A stretch of 64,000 nt of DNA from positions 25,843,889-25,907,888 of the forward strand of contig NC_091352.1 of the NCBI RefSeq assembly GCF_038502225.1, read 5' to 3'. This stretch comes from Cherax quadricarinatus. Its lineage: Eukaryota > Arthropoda > Malacostraca > Decapoda > Parastacidae. A model generated the notes under the pieces. The model saw nothing but the letters and a program-made list of their open reading frames with translations. It made no database searches and was not told the origin of the DNA. Both the position numbers and the translations under genes were made by a program. Positions 1-10,154 of this stretch are shown piece after piece (positions within the stretch are counted from its first letter, which is position 1; each line of letters starts with the position of its first letter).

Positions 1-518
1 CTCCCAGGGCCTTTCATACATGATACCCTCGATGTCCGAACTACTCAAGGTGAATACAAGGTCCAGCCTTGCTGGTTCATCCTCTCCTCTCTCTCTGGTA
101 GTGTCTCTAACATGTTGATGCATGAGGTTTTCCAATACCACATCCATCATCTTGGCTCTCCATGTTTCGGGACCCCCATGGGGCTCCAGGTTTTCCCAGT
201 CAATCTCCTTGTGGTTGAAATCACCCATAACTAGTAACTTTGCTCCCCCCATGTGTGCTCTCCTGGCCACCTCGGCTAGTGTGTCGATCATTGCTCTGTT
301 GCTCTCATCGTATTCTTCTCTTGGCCTCCTGCAGTTCTGTGGTGGGTTGTACATTACTGCAATTATCACCTTATGTCCCTCAGACTGGATTGTTCCTACT
401 AAGTAGTCCCTTTCGCCCTTGCCATCCATTCCTTCCATTTTCTCGAAACCCCACTGGTTTTTAATGAGCAGTGCAACTCCTCCTCCCCCTCTCCTCCCTG
501 TGTCTTTCCTGAGGATTT
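1..518 (-). pseudogene. Family A non-LTR retrotransposon, endonuclease-domain fragment (runs off the window start)
   Basis: On the minus strand this encodes part of an AP-type endonuclease of a CR1/Jockey-superfamily retrotransposon, the enzyme that nicks target DNA for target-primed reverse transcription. Visible motifs are MYNPPQN near 330-350, GDFNHKEIDW near 200-230 and LDLVF near 55-65. The SDH motif would lie beyond the window start. The sequence closely matches 2905-3395 with only scattered differences, so these are two copies of one family. The reading extends slightly further upstream here than in the 2905-3395 copy before meeting the (TG)n tract. The family assignment is confident; the clade within the superfamily is inference. 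Confidence 0.85.
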
Positions 519-640
<122 letters not shown>

Positions 641-3395
641 CTCCTATTCGCCTATTTGTGGTTGCAGGGGTCAAGTCACAGCTCCTGGCCCCGCCTCTTC
701 GCTGATTGCTACTAGGTCCTCTCTCTCCCTGCCCCATGAGCTCTATCATACCTCGCCTTAAAACTAAGCATGGTTCCCGCCTCCACTACGTCACTTTCTA
801 GGCTATTTCATTGCCTGACTACTCTATGACTGAAGACATACTTCCTAACATCCCTTTGATTCATCTGAGTCTTCAACTTCCAATTGTGACCTCTTGTGTC
901 TGTGTCCCTTCTCTGGAACATCCCGTCTTTGTCCACCTTGTCTATTCCGCGCAGTATTTTATATGTCGTTATCATGTCTCCCCTGACCTTCCTGTCCTCC
1001 AGTGTCGTCAGGCCGATTTCCCTCAACCTTTCTTCGTAGGGCAATCCCCTTAGCTCTCGGACTAGTCTTGTTGCAAACCTTTGCACTTTCTCTAATTTCT
1101 TGACGTGCTTGACTAGGTGTGGATTCCAAACTGGTGCTGCATACTCCAGTATGGGCCTGACGTAAATGGTATACAGAGTCTTGAACGAATCCTTACTGAG
1201 GTATCGGAACGCTATCCATAGGTTTGCCAGGCGCCCGTATGCTGCAGCAGTTATCTGATTGACGTGCGCCTCAGGAGATATGCTCGGTGTTATACTTACC
1301 CCCAGATCTTTTTCCTTGAGTGAGGCTTGCAGTCTTTGGCCATCTAAACTATATTGTGTCTGCGGTCTTCTTTGCCCTTCCCCAATCTTCATGACTTTGC
1401 ATTTGGCAGGGTTAAATTCATGGAGCCAGTTGCTGGACCAGGCTTGTAGCCTGTCCAGGTCTCTTTGTAGTCCTGCCTGATCCTCATCCGATTTGATTCT
1501 TCTCATTAACTTCGCATCATCTGCAAACAAGAACACTTCTGAGTCTATCCCTTCCGTTATGTCGTTCACATATACCAAGAACAGCTCAGGTCCTAGGACT
1601 GACCCCTGTGGAACCCCGCTTGTCGCAGGCGCCCACTCTGACACCTCGTCGCGTACCAAGACTCGTTGTTGCCTCCCTGTCAGGTATTCTCTGATCCATT
1701 GCAGTGCCTTTCCTGTTATGAGTGCCTGATCCTCTAGCTTTTGCAGTAACCTCTTGTGAGGAACTGTGTCGAAGGTCTTCTTGCAGTCCAAAAATATGCA
1801 GGCGATCCACCCCTCGCTCTCTTGTCTTACTTCTGTCACCTTGTCATAAAACTCTAGTAGGTTTGTGACACAGGATTTTCCTTCCCTGAAACCGTGCTGG
1901 TTGTCAATTATACACTTGTTTCTTCCCAGGTGCCCCACCACTCTCCTCCTGATGATCTTCTCCATGACCTTGCATACTATACACGTTAGTGATACAGGTC
2001 TGTAGTTTAGTGCCTTATGTCTGTCTCCCTTTTTAAAGATTGGGACTACATTTGCCATTTTCCATACCTCAGGGAGTTGCCCAGTTTCAAATGATGTGTT
2101 GAAGATCTTTGTTAATGGCTCACACAGTATCTCTGCTCCCTCTTTAAGGACCCATGGAGAGATGTTGTCTGGTCCCACCGCCTTTGAGGTGTCAAGTTCG
2201 CATAGCAGCTTCTTCACCTCCTCCTTGGTTATATGTACCTCATCCAGCACTTGCTGGTGTGCCCCCCTGTTCTGATTTCCTGGAGTCCTACTGGTTTCCA
2301 CTGTAAATACCTCTTTAAATCTTGTGTTGAGCTCCTGACATACCTCTTGGTCATTTCTTGTGAATTCCCCATCACCCTTCCTCAGTCTAATTACCTGGTC
2401 CTTGACTGTTGTTTTCCTCCTGATGTGGCTGTACAACAGCTTCGGGTCAGTCTTTACTTTTGATGCTATGTCATTTTCATATTGTCTCTGAACCTCCCTT
2501 CTTATCTGTGCATATTCGTTTCTGGCTCTTCGGCTGATTTCTTTATTTTCCTGAGTTCTCTGACTTCTGTACCTTTTCCATTCTCTAGTACACCTAGTTT
2601 TTGCCTCCCTACACCTTTGGGTGAACCAAGGACTCGTTCTGTTCTTCCCATTATTTCTGTTTCCCTAGGGAACAAACCTCTCCTCTGCCTCCTTGCATTT
2701 TGTTGCCACATAGTCCATCATTTCTTGTACTGGTTTTCCTGTCAGTTCCCTCTCCCACTGGATGTCTTGAAGGAAGTTCCTCATGCCTGACTAGTCCCCC
2801 CTTTTGTAGTTTGGCTTTTCCCACCCTATTCCTGCTACACTCTCCACTTGGAGCTCAACTATGTAGTCGAAGCACAGAACCACATGATCACTAGCTCCCA
2901 GGGGCCTTTCATACATGATACCCTCGATGTCCGAACTACTCAAGGTGAATACAAGGTCCAGCCTTGCTGGTCCATCCTCTCCTCTCTCTCTGGTAGTGCC
3001 TCTAACATATTGATGCATGAGGTTTTCCAGTACCACATCCATCATCTTGGCTCTCCATGTTTCGGGACCCCCATGGGGCTCCAGGTTTTCCCAGTCAATC
3101 TCCTTGTGATTGAAATCTCCCATAACTAGTAACTTTGCTCCCCCATGTTTGCTCTCCTGGCCACCTCGGCTAGTGTGTCGATCATTGCTCTGTTGCTCTC
3201 ATCGTATTCTTCTCTTGGCCTCCTGCAGTTCTGTGGTGGGTTACATTACTGCAATTATCACCTTATGTCCCTCAGACTGGATTGTTCCTACTAAGTAGTC
3301 CCTTTCGCCCGTGCCATCCATTCCTTACATTTTCTCAAAACCCCACAGATTTTTAATGAGCAGTGCAACTCCTCCTCCCCCTCTCCTCCCTCTGA
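641..3395 (-). mobile_element. Family A CR1/Jockey-like non-LTR retrotransposon, 5'-truncated
   Basis: On the minus strand the order is endonuclease (3395 down to about 2870), linker, reverse transcriptase (about 2440 to 808) and a 3' region ending in the (TG)n/(CA)n tract. The upstream boundary at about 3395 is where similarity to 1-518 stops and a family B element in the opposite orientation starts. The 3' end near 640-800 contains a recurrent motif (CCTATTTGTGGTTGCAGGGG on the plus strand) that recurs near 7740, 8785 and 16760, marking other 3' ends of the same family. ORF1 and the endonuclease N terminus are missing, as expected for 5' truncation during insertion. Confidence 0.85.
808..3123 (-). 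pseudogene. Family A ORF2: endonuclease C-terminal part, linker and reverse transcriptase
   Basis: One continuous minus-strand frame is interrupted by two TAG stops at 2791-2793 and 2665-2667. Endonuclease motifs are GDFNHKEIDW, RLDLVFT and ASDHVVL. RT motifs in order are NYRPVSLT, HGFREGKSC, FLDCKKTFDTVPH (motif A), [11 protein letters not shown] (motif B) and FADDAK (motif C, + strand 1516-1529). The C-terminal part has YVRPILEYAAPVWNP and RGDMITTYKIL. The frame closes at 808 where a Trp codon of the related copies has become TGA (…SHRVVRQ then stop), removing about 25 residues. The catalytic Asp pair is retained, but the element cannot make a full ORF2. Confidence 0.88.
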
Positions 3396-3435
3396 CTTTC
3401 ATTATGAAGTTATAAATGAAGACAATAGATCATGT

Positions 3436-5467
3436 CAGCAAACAAAGGAAGACAGCAGAGGTCAGCAAGGGACTAGCTCCTTTAAGGTCTGTTATACTAA
3501 TAGTAGGAGTGTAAGAAATAAGATAGATGAGCTAAGATTAATTGCAAGTGCAGGAAACATAGATATCATTGCTATAACAGAGACCTGGCTGAATCTGAAA
3601 GACAGAGAGATGCCTTCTGAATGTCACATACAAGGCTATAAATTATTCCACACTGACAGGGTCAACAGGAAGGGTGGTGGAGTAGCGATGTATGTCAGAG
3701 ACAATTTAATGTGTTGTGTTAGACAAGATATTAAATTAGAAGCGTCAGCCACTGAATCTGTTTGGTTACAGCTTCTCGAGGGCCGTGAAAAACTAATTTT
3801 GGGTGTGATTTACAGGGCCCCAAATCTTGATAGGTAGTGCAGTAAACTTCTATGGGATGAAATTCGTAAGGCATCTACATACGAAAATGTTGTGATAATG
3901 GGAGATTTCAACTATAGACAGATTGACTGGAGCAATTTGACAGGAAATTTAGAATCAAGTGACTTTTTTTAAACAATTCAGGATTGTTTTTAAAGAAGTT
4001 TGTGAAAGAGCCAACTAGAGGAAATAACCTGCTTGACTTGGTTCTTGCCAGCAGGGAAATGCTAATTAATAATCTTGAGGTTAATGATGGTAAGTGATCA
4101 CAAATCACTCAGTTTTAATATATCATGGAATTCCCCTAATAATGGAAATCAAGTCTCTGTCCCTGACTTCCGCTTGGCTGATTTCATAGGACTGAAAAAT
4201 TACTTGGGTGGGCTGAACTGGAATGACCTGACTAAGGGTCAGGTAGGTGGTGATGGTTGCCGATATGACGTTTTCCAGGGCATAGTTCTAGCTGCTCAGA
4301 CAACTTATGTTCCAAATAAGGAAATCAGATCAAGCAAAAATGATTCTAAATGGATGAACAATAGATTAAAACATCTCATTGGTCAAAAGAGAGATATATA
4401 GGCAAATCAAAAGAGGAGAGGTGCAATTATGAAATCAATATATTCAGTTAAAGAGAGAAATAAAAAAGGGAATAAGAAAAGCAAAAAGAGATTATGAGGT
4501 TAAAGTTGCAAGAGAATCGAAGACTAACCCAAAAGGGTTCTTTCAGGTATACAGAAGTAAGATCAGGGACAAGATAGGCCCACTCAAAAGTTCCTCGGGT
4601 CAGCTCACTGACAGTGATGAGGAAATGTGTAGAATTTTTAACACATACTTCCTCTCAGTTTTTACACAGGATACCAGCGATATTCCAGAAATAATAAATT
4701 ATGTAGAACAGGATGATAATAAACTGTGCACGATTAGGGTCACAAGTGACATGGTCCATAGGTAAATTGAAAAATTGAAACCTAACAAATTCCCAGGCCC
4801 TGATGAACTGTATGCAAGGGTTCTAAAGGAATGTAAAGAGGAGCTTAGCAAACCTCTGGCTAATCTTTTCAACATATCACTACAAACTGGCATGGTGCCA
4901 GATAAGTGGAAATTGGCAAATGTGATACCTATTTTCAAAGCAGGTTACAGGTCCTTAGCTTCGAACTATAGACCGATAAGCCTAACCTCCATAGTGGGAA
5001 AATTTATGGAATCAATAATTGCCGAGGCAGTTCGTAGCCACCTTGAAAAGCACAAATTAATCAACGAATCTCAGCATGGTTTTACAAAGGGGCGTTCCTG
5101 CCTTACGAATTTATTAGCTTTTTTCACTAAGGTATTTGAGGAGGTAGATCATGGTAATGAATATGATATTGTGTATATGGACTTCAGTAAGGCTTTTGAC
5201 AGGGTCCCACATCAGAGACTATTGAGGAAAGTTAATGCACATGGAATAGGAGGAGAATTTTTTTCCAGGGTAGAGGCATGGTTGACAAATAGGCAGAAGA
5301 GAGTTCGCATAAATGGGGAGAAATCAGAGTGGGGAAGCGTCACGAGCGGTGTTCCACAGGGGTCAGTGTTGGGCCCCCTGTTGTTCACAATCTACATAAA
5401 AGACATTGATGAGGGCATAAAGAGCGACATAAGCAAGTTTGCCGATGACACCAAAATAGGCTGTTGA
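3436..5467 (+). pseudogene. Family B ORF2 first part: endonuclease and RT up to motif C
   Basis: Endonuclease motifs: YTNSRSVRNKIDELR (near 3490), AITETWLN, RKGGGVAMYV, MGDFNYRQIDW (near 3900) and SDHKSLSF (near 4095). RT motifs: [59 protein letters not shown] and KFADDTKIG. Breaks seen: TAG at about 3835 (a Glu codon in relatives), a frameshift and stop in the T-rich stretch near 3961-3971, a stop near 4400, TAG near 4763, and TGA at about 5465 immediately after motif C. The frame is readable against the 49.9-54.5 kb copy throughout, so the identification is firm and the copy is clearly dead. Confidence 0.88.
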
Positions 5468-6343
5468 ATTCTTTCTGACGAGGACATTAGAGCCCTCCAG
5501 GAAGATTTGAATAGACTGATGCAGTGGTCGGAGAAGTGGCAGATGCAATTTAATATAGACAAATGCAAAGTTCTAAATGTTGGACAGGACAATAACCATG
5601 CCACATATAAACTAAATAATGTCAATCTTAATATTACGGATTGCGAAAAAGATTTAGGAGTCCTGGTTAGCAGTAATCTGAAACCAAGACAACAGTGCAT
5701 AAGTGTTCGCAATAAAGCTAACAGAATTAACTTTTTTCACTAAGGTATTTGAGGAGGTAGATCATGGTAATGAATATGATATTGTGTATATGGACTTCAG
5801 TAAGGCTTTTGACAGGGTCCCACATCAGAGACTATTGAGGAAAATTAAAGCACATGGAATAGGAGGAGAAATTTTTTCCTGGATAGAGGCATGGTTGACA
5901 AATAGGCAGCAGAGAGTTTGCATAAATGGGGAGAAATCAGAGTGGGGAAGCGTCACGAGCGGTGTTCCACAGGGGTCAGTGTTGGGCCCCCTGCTGTTCA
6001 CAATCTACATAAACGACATAGATGAGGGCATAAAGAGCGACATCGGCAAGTTTGCCGATGACACCAAAATAGGCCGTCGAATTCATTCTGACGAGGACAT
6101 TCGAGCACTCCAGGAAGATTTGAATAGACTGATGCAGTGGTCGGAGAAGTGGCAGATGCAGTTTAATATAGACAAATGCAAAGTTCTAAATGTTGGACAG
6201 GACAATAACCATGCCACATATAAACTAAATAATGTAGATCTTAATATTACGGATTGCGAAAAAGATTTAGGAGTTCTGGTTAGCAGTAATCTGAAACCAA
6301 GACAACAGTGCATAAGTGTTCGCAATAAAGCTAATAGAATCCT
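5118..6343 (+). repeat. 613-bp direct tandem duplication within the RT domain
   Basis: The segment starting CTTTTTTCACTAAGG at 5118 recurs at 5731, and the sequence that follows matches through 5730 and 6343 respectively, giving two adjacent 613-bp copies. The first copy ends ACAGAATT and is joined directly back to the RT interior. The second continues into the normal C-terminal part. Differences are few, including two adjacent C-to-T changes that make TGA in the first copy (GGCTGTTGA versus GGCCGTCGA). Confidence 0.9.
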
Positions 6344-6860
6344 TGGCTTCATATCAAGAAGCATAAATAATAGGAGTCCTCAGGTTGTTCTTCAACTCTA
6401 TACATCCTTGGTTAGGCCTCATTTAGATTATGCTGCACAGTTTTGGTCACCGTATTACAGAATGGATATAAATTCTCTGGAAAATGTACAAAGGAGGATG
6501 ACAAAGATGATCCCATGTATCAGAAACCTTCCCTATGAGGATAGACTAAGGGCCCTGAAACTGCACTCTCTAGAAAGACGTAGAATCAGGGGGGATATGA
6601 TTGAGGTTTATAAGTGGAAGACAGGAATAAATAAAGGGGATGTAAATAGTGTGCTGAAAATATCTAGCCTAGACAGGACTCGCAGCAATGGTTTTAAGTT
6701 GGAAAAATTCAGATTCAGGAGGGATATAGGAAAGTACTGGTTTGGTAATAGAGTTGTGGATGAGTGGAACAAACTCCCAAGTACCGTTATAGAGGCCAGA
6801 ACGTTGTGTAGCTTTAAAAATAGGTTGGATAAATACATGAGTAGATGTGGGTGGGTGTGA
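5703..6860 (+). pseudogene. Family B RT second copy and C-terminal domain (open for 385 codons)
   Basis: This open frame begins at the duplication junction, so its first residues do not represent a natural start. It repeats the RT palm ([36 protein letters not shown]) and continues into an intact C-terminal domain with KDLGVLVSSNLKP, LVRPHLDYAAQFWSP, NLPYEDRLRALKLHSLERRR and a final NRLDKYMSRCGWV. The terminal motif matches the minus-strand copy ending at 50114. Because it lacks the endonuclease and RT fingers it would not be an active enzyme. Confidence 0.85.
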
Positions 6861-7037
6861 GTTAGACCTGATAGCTTGTGCTAACAGGTCGGTTGCCGTG
6901 TTCCTCCCTTAACTCAATGTGACCTGACCTGACTAGGTTGGGTGCATTGGCTTAAGCCGGTAGGGACTTGGACCTGCCTCGCATGGGCCAGTAGGCCTTC
7001 TGCAGTGTTCCTTCGTTCTTATGTTCTTATGTTCTTA
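6861..7037 (+). other. Family B 3' UTR with terminal 8-bp repeats
   Basis: About 175 bp after the RT stop. It contains the recurrent string TGGGCCAGTAGGCCTTCTGC and ends in consecutive GTTCTTAT octamers. The same tail, in whichever orientation, occurs at 7538-7727, 49920-50110 and 54526-54600, so it is a reliable family B marker. Such octamer tails are thought to be recognised by CR1 reverse transcriptase. Confidence 0.88.
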
Positions 7038-7727
7038 TGAATCCTTGGCGTCATATCAAGAAGCATAAATAATAGGAGTCCTCAGGTTGTTCTTAAACTC
7101 TATATATCCTTGGTTAGACCTCATTTAGATTATGCTGCACAGTTTTGGTTATCGTATTATAGAATGGATATAAATGCTCTGGAAAACATACACATGAGGA
7201 TGACAAAGTTGATCCCATGTATCAGAAATCTTCCCTATGAGGATAGACTGAGGTCCCTGACTCTGCACTCTCTAGAAAGGCGTAGAATTAGAGGGGATAT
7301 AATTGAGGTGTATAAATGGAAGACAGGAATAAATAAAGGGGATGTAAATAACGTGCAGAAAATATCGCCTAGACAGGACTCGTAGCAATGGTTTCAAGTT
7401 GGAAAAATTCAGATTCAGGAAGGATATAGGAAAGCACTGGTTTGGTAATAGAGTTGTGGATGAGTGGAACAAACTCCCGAGTACAGTTATTGAGGCTAAA
7501 ACGTTGTGTAGTTTTAAAAATAGGTTAGATAAATACATGGGTGGGTGTGAGTTGGACCTGAATAGCTTGTGCTACTAGGTCAGTTGTCGTGTTCCTTCCT
7601 TAAGTGAATGTGACCTGCCCTGACTAGGTTGGGGTATTGGCTTAAGCCGGTAGGAGACTTGTACCTGCCTCGCATGGGCCAGTAGGCCTGCTGCAGTGTT
7701 CCTTCTTTCTTATGCTCTTATGTTCTT
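7038..7727 (+). pseudogene. Second family B 3' fragment, fused to the tail of the first
   Basis: Sequence equivalent to 6343-7037 (RT C-terminal domain plus 3' UTR) restarts right after the octamer tail of the previous copy. It encodes MVRPHLDYAAQFWLSYYRMD and NLPYEDRLRSLTLHSLERRR. A 2-base deletion near 7366 shifts the frame, so the final part (…NKLPSTVIEAKTLCSFKNRLD) is read in another frame. The fragment ends with a decayed octamer tail near 7710-7727. It is either a 5'-truncated insertion into the tail or a duplicate made by unequal exchange. Confidence 0.85.
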
Positions 7728-7800
7728 GTATGTGCTCACCTATATGTGGTTGCAGGGGTCGACTTACAGAGCCTCGCACTGCCTCATCGCTAGTCGCTAC
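7728..7800 (-). mobile_element. Short family A 3'-end fragment
   Basis: Contains CACCTATATGTGGTTGCAGG and the following GGTCGA segment, the mark of family A 3' ends (compare 641-800). Only about 70 bp is recognisable before similarity is lost near the family C element. Confidence 0.6.
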
Positions 7801-7838
7801 GAATCGAATACACAAGAGTAGTGGTACACAGAGTTTAA

Positions 7839-8760
7839 TTGGAAGCTGCCACAGTGAAGAGCTCTGTTCCACAAGGCACAGTACTCGTCCCTATCCTGTT
7901 CTTCGTCCTCATAGCAAACGTAGATGTAAACCATAGCACCGTGTTAGGTGCTAGGACTGAGTATACTGCAAACTCTAATCACACAATAGAGAGGAAATGT
8001 AATGTGAAGGACCTAGGAGTGGTAATGTCTGAGGATATCACTTTCAAGGATCACAACAGTGTCATTATCACATCTACGAGGAAAATGATAGTATGGATAA
8101 TGAGGATATTCAAGACAGGAGATACCAAGCCAATGTTGATCATTTTTAAATCACTTGTTCTCTCTAGGCTGGAATACTACTGTACATTAACATGTCCATT
8201 CAAGATAGGTGAAATCGCAGATCTAAAGAATGTACAGAGAACCTTTACTGCACATGTAAGTTCCATCAAACACCTTAACTACTGTGAACACTGGGAAGCA
8301 CTTGACTTGTTCTCACTGGAGCACAGGCGAGAGAGGTACATAATAATCTACACCTGGAAAATCCTAGAGGGACTGGTCCCTAATCTGCGCACAGAAATCA
8401 CTCCATACGAAAGGAGAAGATTGGGAAGGCGATGCAACATACCCCTAGTGAAAAGTAGGGGCGCCATTAGTACACTAAGAGAAAAAAACAGTAAGTATCT
8501 CGGGCCCAAGACTGTTCAACAGCCTCCCACCAGCTATAAAGGGAATTACCAATGGACCCCTGGCTGCCTTCAAAAGGGCACTGGACTGATACCTAAAGTA
8601 ACTGCCGGATGAGCCACGCTGTGATTTGTACGTTGGAGTATGTGTGGCCAGCAGTAACAGCCTAATTTGTTAGAACCTGATCCACAGTCAGGCGTGGTCG
8701 TGGAGCGGGCCGTGAAGGCGTTGATTCCCGGCATACCCTCCAGGTAGATTCCAGGTGTGT
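7839..8760 (+). pseudogene. Family C non-LTR retrotransposon: RT remnant with internal deletion and 3' UTR
   Basis: Motif B (SSVPQGTVLVPILF) is followed almost immediately by KDLGVVMSEDITFKDH, so the segment carrying the catalytic motif C (xADD) is absent. The C-terminal domain includes SLVLSRLEYYCTL, ALDLFSLEHRRERYIIIY and TWKILEGLVPN. Near 8505 a frameshift moves the ending into another frame, which reads GITNGPLAAFKRALD and finishes around LPDEP near 8612. The 3' UTR (about 8613-8760) resembles 33188-33305. The family is distinct from A and B; I place it in the Jockey/CR1/L2 range by inference. Confidence 0.75.
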
Positions 8761-8762
8761 GT

Positions 8763-8937
8763 GTACTCACCTAACACACTCACCTAATTGTGGTTGCAGG
8801 GATCGAGACTCAGGTCCTGGCCCCATCTATTCACTGATCGCTACTGGGTCCTCCCTCTCTCTTCTCCATAAGCTTTATCATACGTCTTCTTAAAGCTATG
8901 TATGGATCCTGCCTCCACTACATCACTGCCCAGGTGC
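8763..8937 (-). mobile_element. Family A 3'-end fragment
   Basis: Plus-strand sequence CACCTAATTGTGGTTGCAGG at about 8781-8800, followed by GGTCCTGGCCCC and ACTGGGTCCTCCCTCTC, matches the 3' region of the family A copy at 641-800 and the one at 16755-16925. It is about 175 bp, an extreme 5' truncation. It stops where hammerhead-like repeat sequence begins. Confidence 0.8.
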
Positions 8938-9029
8938 TGCATGCAAACAATATGTAACCTTTATTCAGAGCATGGTAACATACGTTTCGAAATAAAGATA
9001 CCTAACTGTTGCATATGTGTCTTACCTAA

Positions 9030-9302
9030 CAAAGGAGAATCTTGAAGAACAGGAGGAGAATGAGGTAATCAGTCCCTCAACCTGGGAATTCTTCGCTTGC
9101 CTAACCCTTGGGCACGACCTACTTCCACATTGAACAAATGTGACACCACCTATGACTGCTGCACCTCTCCTGCCTATGGTTTATAAGCTCCTTCTCCACA
9201 CTAATGCCGTATTCTATTCAAGATTGATGGACTGACCACATCGACTCAAGGTTGAGGGACTGATTACCTCATTCTCCTCCTGTTCTTCAAGATTCTCCTT
9301 TG
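9030..9302. repeat. 54-bp perfect inverted repeat with 165-bp spacer
   Basis: Left arm 9030-9083 (starting CAAAGGAGAATCTTGAAG) and right arm 9249-9302 (ending CTTCAAGATTCTCCTTTG) are exact reverse complements by eye over 54 bases. The right arm lies immediately 5' of the hammerhead-like core. The arrangement matches an inverted plus a direct partial copy of one repeat unit, as in the larger array at 13.65-15.26 kb. Confidence 0.85.
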
Positions 9303-9308
9303 TATGGA

Positions 9309-9340
9309 CTGATGAAGCCACTGTGTGGCGAAACGTTTCC
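9309..9340 (+). ncRNA. Hammerhead-ribozyme-like core (diverged copy)
   Basis: CTGATGA is followed by an extra A, a GCCAC/GTGGC hairpin with a TGT loop, then GAAAC and GTTTCC. This matches the order of conserved hammerhead elements: CUGANGA box, stem II, GAAA box and short stem III. A possible stem I pairs GGA before the box with TCC after it. The A before stem II is not canonical and stem III has no loop of its own, so cleavage as a monomer is doubtful. The call rests on motif pattern only. Confidence 0.45.
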
Positions 9341-9395
9341 TCAACAAAGATACCCAAGAGTTGCACATGTGTCTAATTTATCAACGTGTCGGTTC

Positions 9396-9870
9396 TCTGA
9401 ACCATTCATCTACAACCATGGTGTATCCCGACAACAATACCCAGAGCAGCACCAGCCAGTACATATTCGACCTAACTACCCAAATAAACCCCAACCATTA
9501 GGGAAAATGTATAATGTTATGTCCCTGAAAGAAGTAGAGAAAGGGATGGCCCATTATTAATCAAATATCCCTTCAGGAAGATTCAAAGAAAACTGAAGTC
9601 AGAACCTTTAGCAATATTGGAGCATATTGCTCTCTTATAAGAGAAGGAGTACTTCCCCGTTCTGAACACACCTCATTACAATCCTCCATTCTTTTAGAAG
9701 CTTCTGCAGGAGCAGTGTTTTCTGTCCCCTTACATAAAATATACATCCAAAGTAAGTATTAAACTGGATATTTGACTGTAGGTGTATCTGATGGATTTCC
9801 TATGAAAGATACTATGTTATTACTGGGTAATAACATTACCACTTCTAGTATGAGTCCAGAACAAATAATG
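9396..9870 (+). pseudogene. Ty3/gypsy-like gag end and retropepsin remnant
   Basis: 9396-9558 can be read as YNHGVSRQQYPEQHQPVHI… ending KEVEKGMAHY, plausibly the gag/protease spacer. From about 9570 a protease-like stretch reads RTFSNIGAYCSLIREGVLP, then LLEASAGAVFSVPLHKIYI and later DTMLLLGNNI. The retropepsin active site should read D-T/S-G at the FSNIGA position; here it is SNIG, so the catalytic Asp is lost. A TAA near 9760 also interrupts it. The LLLGN motif and flanking context support a gypsy-type aspartic protease. Confidence 0.65.
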
Positions 9871-9871
9871 A

Positions 9872-10105
9872 TTGATTTTTTCTCCGATGTTGGCCATAAC
9901 TCGGGCAAAATCCCAAGGGATATCTGGCGAGAATGCTAACCTGTCCTTGGACAACTCTGATCTCGGAATAGCCAATTCGTTTTACGAGGAAAACTGGCCA
10001 GAGCCTCGCAAATTTAGTGAACAGACCATGATCAAGCCTTCATATTCCAGGGTTGCAGGATTGACAGATATCTCTGTTCCCATGCCCGAGGGACTGTCCT
10101 TCTGA
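9872..10105 (+). pseudogene. Gypsy polyprotein linker after protease
   Basis: Reads PMLAITRAKSQGISGENANL and continues for about 75 residues to a stop. A short ITRA/VTRA-type segment right after the protease occurs in some Ty3/gypsy polyproteins. No domain is recognisable in the remainder. It lies in a different frame from the protease-like stretch, which indicates an indel near 9870. Assignment is by position and one short motif, so moderate. Confidence 0.45.
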
Positions 10106-10154
10106 GAGGAATAGCGAAAAGACCCCTCATTAAATTTCGCTTTTTCAGGCAGCC

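Larger units (their letters stand above)
3396..7037 (+). mobile_element. Family B CR1-like non-LTR retrotransposon, 5'-truncated, with internal duplication
   Basis: Plus-strand element abutting the reversed 5' edge of the preceding family A copy. It begins inside the N-terminal part of the ORF2 endonuclease, runs through RT and ends with a short 3' UTR whose last bases are repeated GTTCTTAT octamers (about 7012-7037). Terminal 8-bp repeats are a known hallmark of CR1-clade elements. A second, nearly full-length copy of the family lies on the minus strand at 49920-54525, which allows domain-by-domain comparison. This copy has several stops and a 613-bp internal duplication. Confidence 0.88.
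8975..9395 (+). mobile_element. Diverged hammerhead-like repeat (retrozyme-like), rearranged
   Basis: The first part (8980-9029) is the end of a unit: ACGTTTCGAAATAAAGATACC, then CTAACTGTTGCATATGTGTC and TTACCTAAC, identical in order to the ends of the 401-bp units at 14.05-15.26 kb. It is followed by an inverted piece and then by the end of another plus-oriented unit, which includes GACTGATGA, a GCCAC/GTGGC stem and GAAACGTTTCC at 9309-9340. The sequence is clearly related to but diverged from the 401-bp family. It borders the gypsy remnant near 9395. Confidence 0.7.
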
